Below are positions 15,262 through 23,518 of a stretch of 26,293 nucleotides of DNA, piece after piece. How positions within the stretch are numbered: the first letter of the stretch is position 1; every line of letters starts with the position of its first letter. Source of the stretch: DATLAN01 sp035527455 (GTDB lineage: Bacteria; Planctomycetota; Planctomycetia; Pirellulales; Thermoguttaceae). The stretch spans positions 1 to 26,293 of the forward strand of contig DATLAN010000369.1 in the NCBI GenBank assembly GCA_035527455.1. Direction: 5' to 3'. The notes under the pieces were generated by a model. It was not told where the DNA came from, made no database searches, and saw only the letters and a program-made list of their open reading frames with translations. Made by a program: the position numbers and the translations under genes.

Positions 15262-16470
15262 TCAGTCGCCGCGCCACGAAAAGGAGATCCCTTCGATCTC
15301 CACCAACAGTTCGGGACGGCAGACGTCGCCCACGGCGTAGATCGTGGGGACCTCGCCGTACATGCCTTCGCAGACGGCCCGGGTCTTGGCGTAGTCCTGC
15401 TGGTGCTTGATGTAGACGCGCACCAGGGCCAGATCGTCGAGCGTGGCGCCCAGTCCCGGGGCTCCGTGCCGGCGGAGGTTGTCTTCGCCGATCAGCGCCG
15501 CGATGTTCTCGAGCGTCTGACGCGTTTGGCCTTCCACATCGCCGACGAAGCGGGTTTCCTCATCGGTGATGCTGGCCGTGCCGGAGATCAACGTCGTGGC
15601 CAGATCGCCGGTAACGATCGCCATCGCTCGGGAGAACTTGGGACTCTTCTGGCCGTACTTCCGCCCGTACTCGAAAGCGGAAATCTGCAGCGGATTCTCC
15701 AACGGCACCAGTTTGAGATCGCTGCGATAGCCGACCAGCGCCAGGCTGTCCATCACCACGTCTCGGCCTTCGGTGCCGATTCCGGTGCTGGCCGGATAGA
15801 TCGGCCCGTTGACTTCCGGCGGCAAACGATTCAACCCGAATCGAAAGTCCTTGTAGAAATCGGTGCGTGCCCGATTCAATTCCTTGTAGCGCTGGGTTTC
15901 GCCTTCAGGCCCGACGATGTCGCCCAGGTAGAGCCAGGTGCGGATGATCTGGTCGTAGGAAAAGCCGCGCACGGCGAGCCCTTCGGCGGTCTTCTGGAAG
16001 ATACTCAGCGAGCGCTGGTAAACGCTGGTGGCGTCGGTTTCGGGATAGATGTTGGCCAGATGGACCCAGGCGACGCCGTCGTGGCGGGAGACGACCATGC
16101 GTTCGGAATACCGCTGGATCTCCGTTTCGCCTCGGCCGCCGACTCCCAAGGCCTCGATTTCCACCAGCTTTCCGCCGCAAGGCGGCTGCGGGATGTAGAT
16201 GGTCGCCGGCAATTGATCGCCGTAGAAGTCGTTGATGATCTGCCGGCAGGCCTCGATCTGGTGAATGTCTCTCATGAAGACGGCTTGCCGAACGATCGAG
16301 CCCCGCGTGCCTTCCTCTTCCATCACGGCGCGGATGGTTTGCAGCGCGTCGCGGGCCTGCGAGTCCAGGTCTTCGCCGTATCGCGGCACGGCGGCGGCGA
16401 GCACGTGGCGCGTCCCGTCCAAACCGATCACCGAATAACCGACGCCCTCGCTGGACTCTTTTCTGATCAT
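15262..16470 (-). CDS. Triple RidA-like protein with chorismatase (FkbO/Hyg5)-like C-terminal two thirds
   Basis: A 402-residue cytoplasmic protein with AAGGAAG just before the ATG at 16470. Unit 1 (about 1-118) is RidA/YjgF-like and ends in GGKLVEIEALG. Unit 2 (about 120-250) contains GVAWVHLANI, RTWLYLGDI, RYKELNRAR and YPASTGIGTEG. Unit 3 (about 280-400) contains ISGTASITDEE, GDVEGQ, IGEDNLRRHG and CRPELLVEIEGI. Units 2 and 3 follow, in order, the blocks I recall from FkbO-type chorismatases, which hydrolyse chorismate to dihydroxy- or hydroxybenzoates. Glu391 in LLVEIEG would match the family's catalytic glutamate. Classical chorismatases are about 340 residues and lack the extra N-terminal unit. 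Plain RidA imine deaminase activity is the alternative. Confidence 0.8.
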   Translation of the reverse strand: MIRKESSEGVGYSVIGLDGTRHVLAAAVPRYGEDLDSQARDALQTIRAVMEEEGTRGSIVRQAVFMRDIHQIEACRQIINDFYGDQLPATIYIPQPPCGGKLVEIEALGVGGRGETEIQRYSERMVVSRHDGVAWVHLANIYPETDATSVYQRSLSIFQKTAEGLAVRGFSYDQIIRTWLYLGDIVGPEGETQRYKELNRARTDFYKDFRFGLNRLPPEVNGPIYPASTGIGTEGRDVVMDSLALVGYRSDLKLVPLENPLQISAFEYGRKYGQKSPKFSRAMAIVTGDLATTLISGTASITDEETRFVGDVEGQTRQTLENIAALIGEDNLRRHGAPGLGATLDDLALVRVYIKHQQDYAKTRAVCEGMYGEVPTIYAVGDVCRPELLVEIEGISFSWRGD

Positions 16471-16619
16471 GCGGCTTCCTTGATGTCTCTTCGTCGCAAC
16501 GGGGAGAGGAAGTCATGCCGCTCCGTTTCGCGCTCGGCGGCCCGCGGAGCCACTCGGTACGAAGGGTCGGCGTCAAACCCGAGTCAAGGATGGAAAAAAA
16601 CGGCGTGCAAACTAAAGGT

Positions 16620-16652
16620 GGGTAATCTATCAGCCAATTACCTAGATTACCC
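16620..16652. promoter_or_regulatory. Symmetric operator-like site between divergent genes
   Basis: GGGTAATCTA (16620-16629) and TAGATTACCC (16643-16652) are perfect inverted repeats with 13 bases between. An inner ATTACC (16637-16642) gives a second partial pairing with GGTAAT. It overlaps a possible minus-strand promoter for the triple-RidA gene (TTGGCT, 17 bases, TAGTTT) and is about 100 bases upstream of the promoter for the plus-strand gene. This suggests a regulator site; a hairpin is the alternative. The rest of 16471-16869 shows no gene. Confidence 0.5.
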
Positions 16653-16747
16653 GATTTCCGAACCTGTGTCGATAGATGCCTGCTGACCCTTTTTCGCGAA
16701 ACGGCGCTCGATCGGACGTTCGAATTGGGCCGCCCCCAGGAAACTGC

Positions 16748-16776
16748 TTGCCAACCTCGGAACCCCGCTCCATAAT
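16748..16776 (+). promoter_or_regulatory. Candidate promoter of the 16870 gene
   Basis: TTGCCA (16748-16753) and CATAAT (16771-16776) with a 17-base spacer, 5/6 matches each, the best sigma-70-like promoter in the window. The predicted leader to the TTG start is about 87 bases. Confidence 0.6.
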
Positions 16777-16869
16777 GGGCAGCGAAAATGCGTGTCTTGC
16801 GCAAGCTTTGCCCCTTGCCGGGAAGATGGGTCCGATCCATGCTCGTTTTCGTCCAGAAGGAGGACTAAG

Positions 16870-19011
16870 TTGATAAACACACTCGTATTTCTAGGAGGGC
16901 TCGGACTGCTGGCAGCGGATGCCCCCATGGTCGACTCGCCGTCCGCCGCCCCTGATGACCAGACCGCGCTCGCCTGGATCCGCTTCGAAAACGGCCCGGA
17001 AATCTACGAAGACACGCCCTATTTATGGCTCGGGGACGTGGACATCCGCTTGACCATCGAAGTCGAGCCGGCGACGGGCCACGTGCTGGAACTGCTCTGG
17101 GGCTCGAAGGATGATACCCGCGATGCGGTCGCCACGATCAACGCCAAGAACGTGAAGATCCGCGGCGGAGGCTACGACGGTTTCCGCTGGCTGCGGCTCC
17201 CGATGCCCGAGGACATCCGGGGCGAACGCTATGAGGTTGCGTTGAAACGGGCGTACGAGAAACCCGCGTTCCTTGCGGCCGTGCGTTTGGTCGGCCCCGC
17301 GGCGGACGGCCCGAGCGTCGATTCGACGAAGACGGCCTACAAGATGACGTTGGCAACCACGGCGCAGCCGTCGCCCGGCCCGGTGGCGTTTCCCGAGATG
17401 CAATCGATCTGGGACCGGGAACCACCCCCGCCGGCCGACTCGCAGGCGGCCGACTCGCCGGCCGACGATCGCCAGCAGGCCGCTTTTCGGCTGGCCGAGA
17501 AGCACGCCCGACAGGCCAACGAACAGTTCTTCCGCTGCCGCCGATTCGTCGAGGGTTGGCTTGCGCAGGCCGATCCCACCACGGGCTTGATCCCGCGGAA
17601 TCTCAACCGCGACCGTGATATCTGGAACGCCAAGGATTCGGCCGCGGACAACTATCCCTTCATGGTGCTCAGCGCCGCGTTGACCGATCGGGCGTTGTTC
17701 GAGGGCCGTATGCTCGAGATGTTGCGCACCGAAACCCGGCTGACCAGCCGCATCGACCGGTTGCCCGACACGTGGTCGTTTTCGCGTCAGGCGTTTGCGG
17801 CCGATCAGCCGAACCTCGACTCGATTATTTTCGGCGGCTCGGAGTACGTCAAGGACGGCCTGCTGCCGCTGACCGAATGGCTCGGCGAGAGCCCCTGGTC
17901 CGAGCGGATGCTGGGCATCGTGGACGACATCTGGAAACACGCCCCGGTGGAAACGCCCTACGGCAAGATCCCCTCGACCAACGTGGAGGTCAACGGGGAG
18001 ATGCTCCAGGCCCTGTCGCGGATCTACTGGATGACCGGCCAGAAGAAATATCTCGATTACGCCGTCCGGCTGGGCGACTACTATCTGCTGGGCGACCAAC
18101 ATCCCACGCGCAACTCCGATCACCTGCGGCTCCGCGACCACGGTTGCGAGATCACCTCCGGGCTGTCGGAACTCTACGCGGCGGTTCACTTCGCCGATCC
18201 GGAAAAGAAGGAAGCCTACCGGGAGCCGATCCACGCGATGTTCGACCGGATCCTCGAAATCGGCCGCAACGAGCAGGGGCTGTTGTACAACACGATCAAT
18301 CCGCAAACCGGCGAGCACGACCGAGGCGTGTGCGATACGTGGGGATACAACTACAACGGCATCTACACCGTCTATCTGCTCGATGGGACCGAGGCCTATC
18401 GCGAGGCGGTGTGCAAGGTGCTCGGCAATCTTCCGCAGGTGACCGAGTACCACTGGGGTTCGGCGGACGAGTACGCCGACTCGATCGAAGGGGCGATCAA
18501 CCTGTACAATCGCGAGCCGGTGGCCGAGGCGGCCGAGTGGATCGAGAGCGAGATCCACGACATGTGGCGGGTGCAGAAGCCCGACGGAATCGTCGAAGGC
18601 TGGCACGGCGACGGCAATTCGGCCCGCACGGCGATCATGTACGCCTTCTGGAAGACGCAAGGCCTCCACGTGCAACCCTGGCGGGCCGACGTCCGCTTCG
18701 GGGCCGTGCGGGAAGACGACACGCTCTACATCAGCCTCAGCGCCGACGAGCCGTGGACCGGCAAGCTGCTGTTCGACAAGCCGCGCCACGAGGTCCAGAT
18801 GCACCTTCCGTTGGACTACCCGCGGATCAACCAGTTCCCCGAGTGGTTTACAGCCGATGCCCAGACCCGTTACACGGTTCGGGACATCGGCGCAGAAACC
18901 GAGCAGACCGTCACGGGCAAACAGTTGCAGGAAGGGATGCCGGTGGAATTGAAGCCTGGGGTGGAATTGCGATGGAAAGTACATTCCTTGCGATCAGAAA
19001 AGTCGCTCTAG
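16870..19011 (+). CDS. Secreted six-hairpin-glycosidase-like protein, function unassigned
   Basis: A 713-residue exported protein. The TTG at 16870 is preceded by AAGGAGG (16857-16863) at a 6-base spacing, which decides the start. Residues 1-18 are hydrophobic (NTLVFLGGLGLLAADA). Residues about 30-140 form a beta-rich domain (IRFENGPEIYEDTPYLWLGD). The bulk, about 190-600, is helix-rich with aromatic, acidic loops (DYPFMVLSAAL-like stretch NYPFMVLSAALT, SRIYWMTGQKKYLDYAVRLG, DTWGYNYNGIYTVYLLDG, YADSIEGAINLYNREPV), in the style of (alpha/alpha)6-barrel glycosidases or lyases. The C-terminal 100 residues look like a beta domain (LYISLSADEPWTGKLLFD). I do not recognise a numbered family. Polysaccharide processing is inferred from the fold style and export. 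Confidence 0.8.
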   Translation: MINTLVFLGGLGLLAADAPMVDSPSAAPDDQTALAWIRFENGPEIYEDTPYLWLGDVDIRLTIEVEPATGHVLELLWGSKDDTRDAVATINAKNVKIRGGGYDGFRWLRLPMPEDIRGERYEVALKRAYEKPAFLAAVRLVGPAADGPSVDSTKTAYKMTLATTAQPSPGPVAFPEMQSIWDREPPPPADSQAADSPADDRQQAAFRLAEKHARQANEQFFRCRRFVEGWLAQADPTTGLIPRNLNRDRDIWNAKDSAADNYPFMVLSAALTDRALFEGRMLEMLRTETRLTSRIDRLPDTWSFSRQAFAADQPNLDSIIFGGSEYVKDGLLPLTEWLGESPWSERMLGIVDDIWKHAPVETPYGKIPSTNVEVNGEMLQALSRIYWMTGQKKYLDYAVRLGDYYLLGDQHPTRNSDHLRLRDHGCEITSGLSELYAAVHFADPEKKEAYREPIHAMFDRILEIGRNEQGLLYNTINPQTGEHDRGVCDTWGYNYNGIYTVYLLDGTEAYREAVCKVLGNLPQVTEYHWGSADEYADSIEGAINLYNREPVAEAAEWIESEIHDMWRVQKPDGIVEGWHGDGNSARTAIMYAFWKTQGLHVQPWRADVRFGAVREDDTLYISLSADEPWTGKLLFDKPRHEVQMHLPLDYPRINQFPEWFTADAQTRYTVRDIGAETEQTVTGKQLQEGMPVELKPGVELRWKVHSLRSEKSL

Positions 19012-19065
19012 TGGGGGGGGCACGAAAGATGTCGAGCGGACTGAATCATCGAAGCGGGGGCTTTT

Positions 19066-19094
19066 TTCCGATACGATTCGTGCTAGAGTATAAT
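19066..19094 (+). promoter_or_regulatory. Possible promoter immediately before a terminator
   Basis: A perfect TATAAT at 19089-19094 with a weak TTCCGA at 19066-19071 (17-base spacer). The predicted start, near 19101, is only about 6 bases before the terminator hairpin, so any transcript would be very short. It may be fortuitous because the region is AT-richer. Confidence 0.3.
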
Positions 19095-19106
19095 AAGAAA
19101 TCTGCT

Positions 19107-19148
19107 CCCCACTCGACCTGCCGCAAGGCCTCGGGTGGGGTTATTTTT
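19107..19148 (+). terminator. Rho-independent terminator after the 16870 gene
   Basis: CCCCACTCGA (19107-19116) pairs with TCGGGTGGGG (19131-19140) with one G-T wobble, and an inner GCC-GCAA-GGC forms the tip. TTATTTTT follows directly. This is the only classical hairpin plus T-tract in the window, 96 bases after the stop codon at 19011. Confidence 0.75.
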
Positions 19149-19182
19149 GCGCGGGAGGTGGCTTTTCTGTCGGGTGACCGTA

Positions 19183-19210
19183 TTGTAGACTGGCGTCTGA
19201 AAAATACCAT
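19183..19210 (+). promoter_or_regulatory. Candidate promoter of the 19330 gene
   Basis: TTGTAG (19183-19188) and TACCAT (19205-19210) with a 16-base spacer. The match is moderate. It lies after the terminator and 120 bases before the GTG start, consistent with independent transcription of that gene. Confidence 0.35.
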
Positions 19211-19329
19211 TGCTCCTCGTTCACAAGTATGTCAGTCGGCCAACGGCTTGGCGTTGTGACTGTAGTGAAGTTGGGGTGTTCTTCGCACCTTCAATCAATC
19301 CACCTGACCGCATCTGAAAGGGGTATCCA

Positions 19330-20220
19330 GTGACTATCGTCAAGAGTGCTGCCTGCGCGATCTTGGTTCTTGCATGTCCCGGTGTGTCGGCACAGGACTA
19401 CGAGATTCGCATGTCCAGGCCTATGAAGGTAGGGGAGAAGTATGAACTGACCGCGTCAGGGTCCAAGTCCAAGCGTATGACAACGTCAGTTCAGGGACAA
19501 GTCGTGAAAGAAGACAAGTCATCCTTTACGGCGAAGCTCGAAGGAACGATCACCGTTCTTGAGGTTGATGAGCGGGGGCAGGAGCAGAAGATCACGCTGA
19601 CGGTATCGAAGTGTGTAATGTCCGTGAACGGGGACGCTGATGAAAAGGAGGCATTGACCGAGGGTACTGAGGTTGTTGCCCAGCTTCGAGACGGTGAAGA
19701 AGTGTTTCTGATTGATGATAAGCCCGCGCCTTCAGACATTGAGGAAATGCTGGACCTTTTCAGCACGCTGCCCACAACAAAGGTCACAGGCGACGATATG
19801 TTCGGTACGAAAGAGCGCAAGAAGGTGGGAGATAGTTGGGCCATCAATAGCACCGCGGCAGCCAGAGGCTTCGATGCCGGTAAAGGCACAAAGGTCGAAC
19901 CAGAGAATATCAAGGGCAGTACGAAGCTTGAGAAGGTGCTTGTCGTTGACGGCTCAAAATGCCTTCAACTCCTGGGAAGGATGGAAATAAGCGAATTCGT
20001 CCTGCCCATGCCGCCAGGATTCTCCGTCGAGAAAGCGAATGTGTCTCTTGATTCTTTGGGTGAGCTTCCTGTTGATACATCAATTGGTCACCTGTCTCAA
20101 GCGATGAATATGACGATGACTGTCTCAATCAAGGGTAAGCCTAGTCCTGATGCTCCAGAGGTTACGATCTCGGTCAGTGTAGCCATGTCCAAGCAGGAGA
20201 AGCGGAAGCTCCTGAAGTGA
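19330..20220 (+). CDS. Secreted protein of unknown function with atypical base composition
   Basis: A 296-residue protein starting with GTG at 19330, with AAAGGGG about 7 bases upstream. Residues 1-22 are a signal peptide (ACAILVLACPGVSAQ). The mature part is beta-rich and Lys/Glu/Thr/Ser-rich: MRMSRPMKVGEKYEL-type start, SFTAKLEGTITVLEVDERGQ, a GDSWAINSTAA block in the middle and KPSPDAPEVTISVSVAM near the end. I recognise no named domain. Codon choice clearly differs from the neighbours: many A/T third positions (gat, aat, aca, tca, ctt), while flanking genes use G/C. This suggests recent acquisition or a different selective regime. Its stop is 6 bases from the stop of the convergent esterase gene. 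Confidence 0.75.
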   Translation: MTIVKSAACAILVLACPGVSAQDYEIRMSRPMKVGEKYELTASGSKSKRMTTSVQGQVVKEDKSSFTAKLEGTITVLEVDERGQEQKITLTVSKCVMSVNGDADEKEALTEGTEVVAQLRDGEEVFLIDDKPAPSDIEEMLDLFSTLPTTKVTGDDMFGTKERKKVGDSWAINSTAAARGFDAGKGTKVEPENIKGSTKLEKVLVVDGSKCLQLLGRMEISEFVLPMPPGFSVEKANVSLDSLGELPVDTSIGHLSQAMNMTMTVSIKGKPSPDAPEVTISVSVAMSKQEKRKLLK

Positions 20221-20226
20221 AACTGA

Positions 20227-22248
20227 TCAGTCGGCCTGAATGACCAACTGTGGGGCTTCTCCCGCGGCAGCGTAGACGGTGGCGACTTTTTCCAGTTCTT
20301 CGCGCGGAACCATGTGAACGGCGAGCGGACGCGGCGCCAGCATGCCGAGCACGTCGGGGACGTCGCAGACTCGCAGGACGTTCAACAATGCGGGGGCGCC
20401 GTCGTCCATGTGCGAAAGCGGCGGCTTGACGAGATCGACGCCGGCGATTTCCGGCTCCCACAGCGCCGCGTAGGCCGCCAGAATGCCCGAGGCGCCTTGC
20501 CCGGCCACGTACACGGGCAACTTGCCCTCGTGCTTGGCGTGCAGATAGCGGGCCGCCGCGATCACGTCCCATACCCGGCCGGTGTCGACCGTGCGTCCCA
20601 ACAGGACGTGGCACCGCTCGACGTAGTTGGGCGGGTTCTTCCGGGTCCAGCGCGTGCGGCCGACGCCCCGCGGCTGGCACGTGTACGTGATGTCGCCCGT
20701 TTCATGGACCCGGTGGACCGCCTCGGGAATCGGCGCCTCGTCGGCCGGGCTCTGAACGAACAGGAGAATCCGTTTCGTCTTCGACGATGGCTTGAACACG
20801 GCGACGTAGTCCAGCCCGACCTCGATGCCCGGCTCCGTTTCCAGCCGGGCCGTCTCGTCGTCGACCTGCTCGATCAGCTTCGCCGGCGGAATCCGCTCCG
20901 GGAAGTATCCGAAGGTGATCCGCCGCAATTCGGCCATGAGCGCCGCCTTCCACGACTCGAACTCGTCCTTTTTCGGCGGCTCGACTTTCGCCACGGGGAC
21001 GAAGTGCTGATCGATCGTGGTGTTCAATTCGTCCGCGGGGATGTCGGAATCCTCGGGAAACACCCGGAGCTTCTCCAGCGGGATCGGGTATTGCTGGTCG
21101 CTGCCCGTGCCGGTCACCAGGTCGACCTCGCTGTCGGTAACCACGCGCGGATCGTCCTTCAGTTGCAGGTTGATGAACCGGTAGGCCGCCTGCCGGATGT
21201 CTTCTCGATAGGCGTGTCCGCCCATGCTCACCACGGCGTCGACGTGGTCGGTTCTTCCGTAGAGACTGTAGACCCGTTCCAGGCGGTTGATCACCCGGTC
21301 GTTGGCGTCCATCGGGAAGATGCGGTCGTGGTCGCTGTTGGTGAACAGCAAGGCCCGGGGCGCCACCAGCGCGGCGATGCGGGTCCACGGCCAGCGGAAC
21401 GTGTTGTAGAGGAACATGCAATCGCAGTGGCCGTTGATCACGCGGTTGGTCACGTACGAGGGCAGATCGGCCATGCCGCTGACGGGCACGGCCACTCGGA
21501 CGCGCTCGTCGGCCGCCGCGATCCAAAAGGTGGCCGCACCGCCGCCGCTGATGCCCGTCACCGCGATCCGCTCGGGATCGACGTCCGGCCGCCCGGCAAG
21601 GTAATCGATGCCGCGGATTCCGTTGAGGCATTCCACGCCGGCGGGCGTGTAGCCGCGAGAGTGCCACCACCAGCGGCCCTCCCGATACGTTCCGTGGTGA
21701 ACGGCCCCGATTTCGCCAAGCTGCAGCGAATCGACCACCAGGCAGATGTATCCGTGCCGGGCGAACCAGATCCCGTGCGACTGATAGGCCGTCTTGTTGC
21801 CGTTGCGGCCCCGGTTGGAATGACCGCAGACGTAGAACACGGCCGGCAGTCGCTCTCCCGGCTCGACCTTCGCCGGGCGGTAGAGATTGCCGGTCACGTA
21901 CAGTTTCGGCCGGCTCTGGTAGTGGATCATGTCGACCGCGTAGCCGTCTCCTTCCAGCGTTCCGGTGATCGTGGGCACAAGCGGCGTCTTCGGCGGCATC
22001 GGCATCAAGCCCAGCATGTGGAAGTACTCGTCGCGGTACCGTGGGCGAAGCGCCTGCCAGGCTTCGAGCGATTCGACGCCCTGCAAGAACGAGGCGTGGA
22101 TCTTGTCCGTTTCCCGGGCGAGATACCGCTGGATCATCTCATCCCCCGGCTCGCCCCGGTCCGGCTCTCCGTACTCCTGGGCGCCGACCGAAGAGCCGCC
22201 AAGCCACGTGGCGAGAAGTATGCAGAGCGTGGTGCGACGTGGGTGCAT
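20227..22248 (-). CDS. Secreted tandem alpha/beta-hydrolase, acetylxylan-esterase type
   Basis: A 673-residue exported protein; AGGAGA lies 8 bases before the ATG at 22248 and residues 1-23 are a signal peptide (LCILLATWLGGSSVGAQ). The first hydrolase domain (about 85-370) is complete: oxyanion region VFYVCGHSNRG, nucleophile Ser234 in TGISGGGAA, acid Asp306 or Asp308 in TNSDHDRIF, and His345 in SMGGHAYRED. These fit acetylxylan-esterase/prolyl-oligopeptidase-like enzymes. The second part (about 440-670) is a degenerate repeat: VYVAGQGASGILAAY keeps the elbow Ser, and APRPLAVHMVPREEL keeps the strand before the acid, but the chain ends without a clear catalytic His. Deacetylation of plant polysaccharide is inferred. 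The Zn dehydrogenase gene lies 120 bases upstream on the same strand. Confidence 0.87.
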   Translation of the reverse strand: MHPRRTTLCILLATWLGGSSVGAQEYGEPDRGEPGDEMIQRYLARETDKIHASFLQGVESLEAWQALRPRYRDEYFHMLGLMPMPPKTPLVPTITGTLEGDGYAVDMIHYQSRPKLYVTGNLYRPAKVEPGERLPAVFYVCGHSNRGRNGNKTAYQSHGIWFARHGYICLVVDSLQLGEIGAVHHGTYREGRWWWHSRGYTPAGVECLNGIRGIDYLAGRPDVDPERIAVTGISGGGAATFWIAAADERVRVAVPVSGMADLPSYVTNRVINGHCDCMFLYNTFRWPWTRIAALVAPRALLFTNSDHDRIFPMDANDRVINRLERVYSLYGRTDHVDAVVSMGGHAYREDIRQAAYRFINLQLKDDPRVVTDSEVDLVTGTGSDQQYPIPLEKLRVFPEDSDIPADELNTTIDQHFVPVAKVEPPKKDEFESWKAALMAELRRITFGYFPERIPPAKLIEQVDDETARLETEPGIEVGLDYVAVFKPSSKTKRILLFVQSPADEAPIPEAVHRVHETGDITYTCQPRGVGRTRWTRKNPPNYVERCHVLLGRTVDTGRVWDVIAAARYLHAKHEGKLPVYVAGQGASGILAAYAALWEPEIAGVDLVKPPLSHMDDGAPALLNVLRVCDVPDVLGMLAPRPLAVHMVPREELEKVATVYAAAGEAPQLVIQAD

Positions 22249-22368
22249 GGTTCGATCTCCTGGTGGTCGTAGGGTGGTGGCAGGGGGTCTGATTCGAGAC
22301 GTCTTGACGCCGGCCCGTCAGGATATCAGAACCGTTGGCAAGAAAGCAAGTTTTTCATGGCCTTCCGC

Positions 22369-23400
22369 TCACGGCTGAAGGATGACCTTCAGCAGACCTT
22401 CGTCTCGCTTGGCAAGCCGCTCGAACCACTGGGCTCCTTCGGCCAGGGGGGCAACCGCGCTGGTCAACGCATCGACGTCGATCGCGCCTCGGGCAATCAT
22501 CTCCAGACACACCGGATACTCGCCCCGAGAAGCGCAGGAACCCAGCAGCGTGATCTCTCGGGTGACCACCGCCTGTAGCGGCAAATCGACCCGGGGGGTG
22601 AGGTTCCCGACCAGCGACACGCAGCCGCCTTTGCGAACCGCGGCGATGGCCGTCGCGACGGTCGACGGAATGCCAACGGCCTCCAACGCCACGTCAGCCC
22701 CCCGACCGCCGGTTCTCCGGATCACCTCCGCCGGCACGTCGACTTCCTCGGGCGAAAGTGCTTCGTCGGCTCCCAGTCGGCACGCCAACTCCAGTCGGGC
22801 GCGGTCGATGTCCACGGCAAAGATCCGCCCGCACCCGGCAGAGCGAAGCGCCTGGACGGCCAACAATCCGATCATCCCGGTGCCCACGACCACGGCCGTG
22901 TCGCTCAGTCGGATCGGCAGCCGGTGGACGCCGTGGACCGCGATCGAAACCGGTTCGGCCATGGCAGCCCGCTCGAACGAGAGCCCTTCCGGCAAACGGC
23001 AGACGATGTGTTGGGGCACGGCAACGAACTGGGCAAACGCGCCGTCTTGGCGAAACTCCCCACACGAGACGCCCAACACCCGACGGCGGTCGCAGAGATT
23101 GACGTCGCCGCGTCGGCAGAAGCCGCACCGGCCACAATAGACGGTCGAGTCGAAGGTCACCCGATCGCCCACGTTCAGATCGCCGACACGGCCGCCGACT
23201 TCGGCGACCACGCCCGACGCCTCGTGGCCCATGACGATCGGCGGGATGCGGCGCCCGGTGCTGCCGTTCATGCCGTGGACGTCGCTGCCGCAGATGCCGC
23301 AGGCCCGCACTTCCACCAGCACGTCCTCCGGACCCACCTGTGGTTGGAAAATGTCCCGGTACTCGAAATGATTGTAGCCGGTCAGCACGAGCGCTTTCAT
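22369..23400 (-). CDS. Zn-dependent medium-chain alcohol/polyol dehydrogenase
   Basis: A 343-residue cytoplasmic NAD(P)-dependent dehydrogenase. The start at 23400 (MKALVLTGYN) is set by the family N-terminus and AAGGAG 9 bases upstream. Catalytic Zn ligands: Cys37 in CGICGSD and His59/Glu60 in GHEASG. The structural Zn site is Cys89, Cys92, Cys95 and Cys103 (CGRCGFCRRGDVNLC). The Rossmann motif is VVVGTGMIGLLAVQAL, with the acidic VDID after strand two favouring NAD. The order resembles sorbitol, threonine or galactitol dehydrogenases; the substrate cannot be read from sequence. It is divergent from a LysR regulator 150 bases away, which suggests control by that regulator. Confidence 0.9.
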   Translation of the reverse strand: MKALVLTGYNHFEYRDIFQPQVGPEDVLVEVRACGICGSDVHGMNGSTGRRIPPIVMGHEASGVVAEVGGRVGDLNVGDRVTFDSTVYCGRCGFCRRGDVNLCDRRRVLGVSCGEFRQDGAFAQFVAVPQHIVCRLPEGLSFERAAMAEPVSIAVHGVHRLPIRLSDTAVVVGTGMIGLLAVQALRSAGCGRIFAVDIDRARLELACRLGADEALSPEEVDVPAEVIRRTGGRGADVALEAVGIPSTVATAIAAVRKGGCVSLVGNLTPRVDLPLQAVVTREITLLGSCASRGEYPVCLEMIARGAIDVDALTSAVAPLAEGAQWFERLAKRDEGLLKVILQP

Positions 23401-23518
23401 GGCCGGTAGCTCCTTGACTGGCGGTCTTGGCAGTGGCCCCAGTCTAAACAAGGATGCACATTAGGGGAAGGCAGCAACCACGGGCACAAGAGGGCCTCGC
23501 CTCATGAAACGCCGCTTG

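Noticed and set aside
17023..18984. 653-residue open frame on the minus strand
   Set aside because: Antisense of the secreted glycosidase-like gene, which has a strong ribosome binding site and signal peptide; the antisense translation is His/Arg/Val-rich without motifs.
20222..20231. ACTGATCAGT palindrome between the convergent stops
   Set aside because: A 10-base palindrome is too short to be distinguished from chance and there is no T-tract.
20314..22272. 652-residue open frame on the plus strand
   Set aside because: Antisense of the tandem esterase with intact GISGGG and triad motifs.
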